64,000 nucleotides of DNA, from NCBI GenBank assembly GCA_037951105.1, contig JBAMJV010001397.1:1-64000 (forward strand). Direction: 5' to 3'. Shown piece after piece: positions 27,501 through 36,500 of this stretch (position 1 is its first letter; every line of letters starts with the position of its first letter). The position numbers were made by a program, and so were the translations under genes. The notes under the pieces are model-generated. The model did no database searches. It was not told the DNA's origin and saw only the letters and a program-made list of their open reading frames with translations. This DNA comes from Echinarachnius parma. Lineage: Eukaryota; Echinodermata; Echinoidea; Clypeasteroida; Echinarachniidae.

Positions 27501-30500
27501 AGATAAATCATATCAAGGAGGTACTAGTACCTGCTTGATCATAACATGCACTATGTAATATAACAAAATAAAGTGTATTATTGTTATCATTATCATTATA
27601 TTTGTTTTGCAATTTCACAGGAGAAGCTCAGCCCATAGAGGCAGGCAAGATCTCAAAGGTTGGAGAGATAAGCGGTTTGCAGGTGACCTTTGACCCCCCA
27701 TTGAAGGTGGAGGTCCCGTGGAGACCTGAAGTCCAAGGAACGGACCGGATTAAACTGGAAAGCCCCCATCCACCGCCCTTACCAACTCCTAAAGTGCCCA
27801 CACCACCACCACCAAAAGGTATGTCACAAAAATATAATCACATCTTACAATCTTTTTTGTCATGCCTCCTCCAAATCTCTAAACCTCAAGATCTGTAGCC
27901 TTATGCCACATGTCTAGTATAATAGTGAAAGATCCAAAAGGGGCATATTGAACTCTGACCCCCCTCCCCGGCCCCCTCCCCCCTTTGAAGCTGGAGGCTC
28001 CATGGAGACCTGAGGTACAAGGAACTGACCGGATCAAACTGGAAAGCCCCCATCCCCTGCCCTTACCAACTCCTAAAGTGCCCACACCACCACCACCAAA
28101 AGGTATAGAGAGAAAATATATTTCTTAAAATTTTTCAAGTAGGATTTACAGGATTAATAACTTGATGCTTAAATGATATGTAATATGTCTATATTGTTTT
28201 AATAAAGCTAGATCTTCTTCTTTCTTTTGAACTGCGTCCTTCAATTCTGAAGATTTAATTTGTATGTGTATCCTTTCCTGCATAGGAAGCACAGGGGAGG
28301 CAGGTAACACATGAGAGTTAGCTAAAATTTATTGTGTGATAAAATACGGGTGGATTCGAACCGGAGATGAATATGTTTGTTTTCTTAAATATATGTACTA
28401 GCCATGATATATTGCAGTACGTTGTTCAGCTTTTTAGCTAGAGAGGTAAAGTGGTATTTCGTATTTGACACAGAAGATATAGTGAATATTTCTTTATATT
28501 TTGATGTGTTTATATAGTCTTATCATCTGTCATATTATTGTAACATGTCCCTTTTCTCTTTTCTCATTTTTTCATTTCAGAACCCACCCCACCCCCTCCT
28601 ACCCCCACACCTCCTCCCCCTCCAAAATCTCCTACCCCGCCCCCTAAATCACCCACCCCACCTCCCCCGAAACCCAAACGCAAGCCAATCGTGAAGAAAA
28701 CAAAGCCACCCCCTCCCCCTACACCCCCTCCCAAAACTCCCAAGTGCCCCACCCCTAAGCCCCCTACTCCAAAAGCCCCCACCCCTAAGATACCATTCCC
28801 TAAACCCCCCACCCCTGCCCCTACCCCTCCAAAGGAGCCCACACCCACGCCACCAATAAAGGTCAAGTTTGGTAAGTTTTTTTTTCTCTCTAATTTTCCT
28901 GTTTTTCATTTCATTTCATTTGTAAGGATCACCTTTCATTCTTTTCAGTTTGGAAATTGGATATTCATATGTTAGATTTCGTTTCAATTCAAGCATTATG
29001 TACAGTTGTTCCTTATCATTTTGTTGTCATTAGATTCATACCTTAATCATTTATTTACTTTTTCAGAATTTCTGTTAATTTGCACATTTCTTTGAATTTT
29101 TTCCATTATCCAGTTATTCATGTTAGATTTCGTTTAAATTCAATTTACATTTATGTACAGTTGTTCTTTAGCCTTTTGTTGTCATTAGAATCATACCATA
29201 TTAATTTAATCTTTCAGAATTTCTCAGTTAATTTGCACTTTTCTTTCCATTATCCAGTTATTTCATGTTACAAAAATCATCTTTTAACTTTCATTCTGGA
29301 GTATATTTCATCTGCCATACATGTACATGAATAAATGTGTACGTTACTGTGGGAATAGTTTTCTAAGACATTTATAGTAAATCTGTCATACATTTATATT
29401 ATATGACTCAGTTTTCTTTCCATTTGCATACATTAGTCCAATTTTCTCTTCTTCTTTTAAAAATATTAATGCATTTAAGTCAAAATATTTTCATTGCACA
29501 ATTTTTCATTCCGAATTATCATTTTAATAGTTTGTAGAACTATTGTTGGATACTTCTACTCGAGTATTTTCATTCCATTTCATGTCACTTCTCTTCTGAT
29601 GTTTTCATCCATTTTCCTTCCTTGTTCCTTCATCCCATCATGATAACAGAACCTCCTCCTCCTCAAACTGCATGAAATAACATTTGCTGAAAGTGTGATT
29701 ATTAATTAAAGTCTTCAATTCTATCACTAAATGTGACAACTGCTACAATATTTGAATCGTTTGAATTTGCAAATAATAATTGTTGCTGCATTTGACTTCT
29801 TTGAGGGTTAATGAGGGCAATTGCTTTATTACAATATTATGCCTACCTGCTGAATGAAATAATGAACAAAAGTAATTAAAGTATGCCCCCCCCAAATAAT
29901 TGATGTGCCTCCCCAATCAGTATGACCAAGCTACGCCACTGCCATGAACATTGTACTGTGTAAAAGATCTTCTTCCATTGACCCTAACCCCCCCCCCCCC
30001 CCCAAAAAAAAAAAAAATGTATATATTTATATATATATATAACAAAATAATAATAAATAAATTAAATAAAATAAAATAAAATAAAATAAAATAAAATAAA
30101 ATAAAATAAAATAAAATAAAATAAAATAAAATAAAATAAAATAAAATAAATAAAATAAAAAATAAATAAAATAAAAATAAAATAAACAAAAATTAATTTA
30201 AAAAATAGATTAAAACAAAAATAATAATTTAAAATAAATAAATAAATAAGTAATTTGTTTTATTTTGTTTAATGTTATGTTTGTTGTTTGATATTTTGCT
30301 GATCACTTGCTTGCTGTTACATGAATTACAAAAAAGGGAAAGATCTTATTGGGTGCTTTCAAAATGTAGGCTTGTCGAGTTCTGTTTTATTTGACTTTGT
30401 GAATTGCACTAAATCCTGCTACAAGTCAAACATGTTTTAGACTTTTTCAGGGTGTGTACATTTATAAATATTTAAAGGGGTAGTTTAGTTTTGGTAGAGA

Positions 30501-33500
30501 GGGCGCTGCACATCACAATATTTTTGTGAGGTACTGAAAAAATGAGTGTCGAATTTGAGAGAACATGCAATTTTAATGGCAGAATAAACTTTATTTGGTC
30601 AAAATCGACCCAGAAACGGCTGAAATATCAATAAATATATCTGATCTTATAATTATTTGGGGCCCAAAAAATTATATGATTTTTAGAAAAAAATTTAAAA
30701 ATGCTTGCACTTTTTCAAAAATTTTCAAAAGAGTTTTTTAAATAGTTGTTGATGATCTCGCTATTTATTCATTATATCAATAAAACATCACATGCATAAT
30801 TTTGTATGAAAAATGGTTGAAACCAATGCCTTTTTTAAAAGCGCCCTCTTGTGTTTTAATGGCTCTTTTTGAATGATAACAGGCTTTTTACTTAGTTGTT
30901 TGTAATTTTGTATACCTTTCGAGCATGGTGCAGTTATAACTATTAGTTTATAATGTTACTGTGCAGGTTTTGGCTACTAAAGTTCAGCCTTACCAAAACT
31001 AAACTATCCCTTTAAGCGCTCAACTAACTATAGACTTGTACAACATGGCTTGTGTGATTCCTTTGAATACATTGTAGTTAGACTGTCACCGTAATTATCG
31101 TGATAACCCATTAATGCAGTATTATAGTAGTGAAGTGTTGTGTTTTTTGGGTAAGCCCATTCAAGGCTATTTGAGTTTTGTATATCTGTGAAAACATGAC
31201 ACCTTTATTTTCAATGAATATTTATTTTCACTCGCATGTTCTTTTTCATTTAACAAAAGTAACAGAGTAATAGTTCTGAAACTTCTTTCAGTATAATTGC
31301 AGATTTGTAGACTTTTTAAAATTGTATTTTCATGAGTGAATTGCTTGTCCTTCACACTAACACACATGACTGCTTTTGGCTTGTGCATGCTTGCCTACAA
31401 TATGTGACCTTACACCACAAAATGACCAATAAGTCTTGCAAAATGATTCTGCTGATTTTCGTATGACATCACAGTAGAATTCATTACCTTTAAAATGGTA
31501 TATAATTTGTCATATTCAGACAAGGCCAACCCTCTGAAAATGAGTGCCAAAGATTTGGAAAATGGCTGAAGCAGTTTTAAAACAAGGGAGAAACGGGCCA
31601 CTTCAAAGATCGGCATCCATTCAAGCGCTGTAATCTGATAATTTGTATTCAATGAAAAAACATACTTAAACATGATTTCTGACAATCAAAATTTCATATT
31701 TCAGCTAATAACAGAGAAACTATATCCGCAACATTACGATCGTTTTGTGGTGTAAGGTCACATATGTTATAATCTAATGTACCCTTTATTTCATGTGACC
31801 GGCTATAGCAAAACCCTGCACTCGGTAATCAGAGCTGCCAACTAGTACGGATTTTCCGTAATTGTTTTTTTTCTTTCTTTCTTTTTTTTTCTTTCTTTTC
31901 CCCCGGATATATCCGATATCTGCCTCCCTATCATTAATTCTCTTACCATTTGTTTATTTGTGATACATGTAAAATACCTTCACTTTAGCAATAGATTAGC
32001 AGGGTTCAACGTGCCATTTTTTTTCTATTTTTTTTCGGTTACCCGTTCTGCTAAACGTTTTTGCCGATGACGGTCGGTTAACCGTCGTGGAACCGTTTCA
32101 CTAAACTTGTAGTTCATAGAGCCGCGTAGGAAATTACTGATTTCTTCCCGAAATTACTGATTTTGAGCCTTGAGAGTACTGATTTCATGTTCTAGAGGTT
32201 GGCAGCTCTGGGTAATTCATGTTTTGAAGAAATTGGCATTTCAAGTTCACATAATATGTGCAAAAGACTTATGATTGTCAAATTGAAACAATCATATCTT
32301 CGCCAATTATTGACCAATTTGTTAGAACAAAGCATCAAATGAAAGCTTGTGAATGAGGCCTTTGTAATGGTATGAAAATCTACATTTTGATTTTTTCCAA
32401 CAAGTGCAGGGTTTTGCTATAGCCGGTCACATACATGTATAGTACATTGAATTTGGGGGTTGTTTTGCAATCTATTAATTCTCTATAATATCTATTAATT
32501 GCTAAAGAAAGGAAATTAGAGGAGAATTGAATGTACAGTGTAGGATAATGTGAGCTGTTTACACAGTACTCAAAATTAGCTTACTATGGGGCCAATAGAA
32601 AATTGATTTATACTGAATTCCACTCGCCCAAATGGCCACCAATTTAAATATAACATAATTTGTAATGTTTTTCTTTGTTTGGGGCCTTCAGATTGTTTTC
32701 GGCCTCTAGAATTAGAACAAATCTTGTTTTACTAGCCCAACTGGGCCTAAACCAACTAACTTTATTTCTAGCTTTGATTTTATATACATAATGTGATTTT
32801 TACAGAAATGTACTAGCAAACGCACACTCAAATGTAAGACCAAATATCTGTCATGTATAGTTCATAGGCTATATGAGGATGAATGTCTGTATTTCTTTCT
32901 GCTAAATGTCAGTATATACTTTAAACTAAAATCAATTCACATACCTGTTCATTTTCATGCTATTAAATTAAATTATCCACTCATTAATAAGAACAAATTT
33001 CTTCTTTTCAATTCATGGAACCATTACAGCACCCACGCCCGAGCCAATAATGTACAGTCCCGAGCCCCTGCCAGAAATAGCCACCCCTGTACCCCCTACC
33101 CCCACCCCTCCTCCTAAGGAGCCTTCGCCCCCTCTGGAGCCCTCCCCCGAGCCAGAGCGAGCGCCCCTACCTCCCCCTCAGAAGGATCAAGACTTTCTGG
33201 CTGAGATGGAGAGACAGCGCCTGGCCGATTTGAGACGAGAAAGGGCGATGTTGGCTTTTGAGAAGCTGAAGGAGAAGAAGTTTGTGCGGACGGAGCGCCC
33301 GATACCGGACGAACTCACCTTCAAGGAATGTGAGTAGAATGACATAAAACTCATTTGATTTGGTTTGGGAGGTTTAAATTACAGTCAATCCTGTTATCCC
33401 TTGTAGACAAGCAACCACTACAGACAAGCAACCACTACAGACAAGCAACCACTACAGACAAGCAACCACTACAGACAAACAACCACTACAGACAAGCAAC

Positions 33501-36500
33501 CACTACAGACAGGCAACCACTACAGACAAGCAACCACTACAGACAGGCAACCACTACAGACAAGCAACCACTACAGACAAACAACCACTACAGACAAGCA
33601 ACCACTACAGACAGGCAACCACTACAGACAAGCAACCACTACAGACAGGCAACCACTACAGACAGGCAACCACTACAGACAGGCAACCACTACAGACAGG
33701 CAACCACTACAGACAGGCAACCACTACAGACAGGCAACCACTACAGACAAGCAACCACTACAGACAGGCAACCACTACAGACAGGCAACCACTACAGACA
33801 GGCAACCACTACAGACAGGCAACCACTACAGACAGGCAACCACTACAGACAGGCAACCACTACAGACAGGCAACCACTACAGACAAGCAACCACTACAGA
33901 CAAGCAACCACTACAGACAGGCAACCACTACAGACAAGCAACCACTACAGACAGGCAACCACTACAGACAAGCAACCACTACAGACAGGCAACCACTACA
34001 GACAGGCAACCACTACAGACAAGCAACCACTACAGACAAGCAACCACTACAGACAGGCAACCACTACAGACAGGCAACCACTACAGACAAGCAACCACTA
34101 CAGACAAGCAACCACTACAGACAGGCAACCACTACAGACAGGCAACCACTACAGACAGGCAACCACTACAGACAAGCAACCACTACAGACAAGCAACCAC
34201 TACAGACAGGCAACCACTACAGACAAGCAACCACTACAGACAGGCAACCACTACAGACAAGCAACCACTACAGACAGGCAACCACTACAGACAAGCAACC
34301 ACTACAGACAAGCAACCACTACAGACAAGCAACCACTACAGACAAACAACCACTACAGACAAGCAACCACTACAGACAAGCAACCACTACAGACAGGCAA
34401 CCACTACAGACAAGCAACCACTACAGACAGGCAACCACTACAGACAGGCAACCACTACAGACAGGCAACCACTACAGACAGGCAACCACTACAGACAGGC
34501 AACCACTACAGACAGGTTCCCTGCAGGGGATCCCCTTTATAGGCTAAGGCCAAAACAAAAAAATTTGTTTGATTGGCGTAACGGGCAACCAAAAATTAGG
34601 GTAGGTCGGTCAGGATTTTTTTTTTTGTCAGCACAAATACACAAAAACACACACATAACACATCGAAATTCCAAATTCGATTGCAATTTTGTATTTATTT
34701 TATTTTATTTATTTTATTATTTTTTTTAAAAATAAAATTCAGAAAAAACCTCTAGGGTCGGCGTGCATTAGCGCCGGTATTTTTAGGGTCGGGCGGGTTA
34801 CGCCAATCCAACAATTTATTTTTCATGGCCTAAGTTTTGTTTCAATTACATGTAGGTTTAAATGTTAACTGCATGATACCATCCATTTGCACAATTCCTT
34901 TTTCTCATCTGTTTTCTCAGATGACTGGCTGGCCTAGTTATGTTGAAGTGACCATTTAATTTTTAACTCAGTTAATGTTTATTATTTCTTGTCTCTATTT
35001 GTCAGATGGCTGGCTGGCCCAGTTCTGCATTCTGAAGGAGGAGAAGCTCCGCATGTACCAGATGGCGTTTGATACGGTAAGCAAACTTGATAATACAATT
35101 TTGAACCCATTGCCTACAGGGACCTTTTGGATCCTGTAACTCTAGGATGATTGCAACATTTTCTTTTATGTACGTTTACTCTCCATTCGGTGAGGCATGT
35201 CCAACTGCAAGGACATGGGACACACTCTTAGAGTTAGACACACTTTTAAAGAATTGCTGACATTATGTTTATATTGTTTTCTCAAATAATGGGGGCTAGA
35301 TGCTTCCCCGTACCACTTTGCCTTACCCATGTCACTGCTGAAATGTAAATTCTCCCCCTAACCCTGTAATTTCCTCCCCTTTCGGGTTGATGAAGATGGG
35401 GATGGCTTTGTCAGTCCATTTGAGACTCTGCTAGTTCTGAAAAGAATTGCAAGAAAAGTCACCCTTATGTTTATATTGTTTTTATAAAATAAGGGAGACA
35501 TGTCCCCCCCCCCCCCTCCCCACACCTGTACCCTTACTCTCTTTCCCATTACCCTTTACTCTACCATTTTCTCTCCTTTCAGGTTGATGAAGATGGGGAT
35601 GGCTTCCTCAGCCCATTTGAGACTCTGCTTGCTCTGAAAGGAATTGCAAGAAATGTTTATGTTTATATTGTTTTATAAAATAAGGGGGACATATTATGCC
35701 CCCCCCCCTCCCCACGCCTGTACCCTTACTCTCTTTTCTATTACCCATAACCCATTACCCTTACCATTACCCTTTTCTCCCCGTTCAGGTTGATGAAGAC
35801 GGGGATGGCTTCCTCAGCCCATTTGAGACTCTCCTAGCTCTGAAAGGAATTACTGGCTCATCGCAACTCACACCAAAAGAAGAGGCTTATATTGTCAGGG
35901 TAAGGAAATACATATCATGGTTGACTGATTTCATTTTCATAACTGAAACGGACATTGTTGACTTATTTCCGGTAAGCATTATTTTGAAGTATGCTTTAAG
36001 CATGATGTAAATGTTGACACTAAAGGGCATTATTGGTACATTGCAACTCACTCAGAAAGAGGGCAATGGCTTCCTGAGCCTATTCATTACACTCCTAGCT
36101 CTGAAAGGCCTAACAGGATCATTGCAACTCACACCTGAAGAGGCTTACATTGTTAGGGTAAGGATATAGAAATTGAATTAATATAACGTTATAAAGGAAC
36201 ATGGTTTACCAATTTCCAGAAACCTTTAATTAACTTGTAAGGATAATAAATGTGATTCAATTTATTCAAATATTGACCCTGAAAGGATTCATAGGATCAT
36301 TGCAACTTACTCAAAAATAGGGCAATGGTTTATTCAGCTAATTTTAGACTCTTCCGAGCAAAGTTTATTTTAGGTGCTTGAAAATTATAATTACAATTTC
36401 AGTGCATCAACGTTAGCAGTCAAAAGGTATAAATATTTATTGCCCTCCAGAATTGTAAAGATAATTTAGATTGAAATATTGTTTTACATATTGTTGATTT

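Noticed and set aside
28564-28909. Gly-rich minus-strand reading frames
   Set aside because: They are shadows of the Pro-rich exon; Pro codons read as Gly on the other strand.
33402-34516. CRISPR-like array
   Set aside because: Units are contiguous 17-mers with no spacers, in an animal intron.
33355-34542. 395-codon open frame with a 17-residue repeat
   Set aside because: It arises only because the 17-bp minisatellite has no stop on this strand and 17 is not divisible by three. It lies in an intron, and reading through from the upstream exon meets a stop at once.
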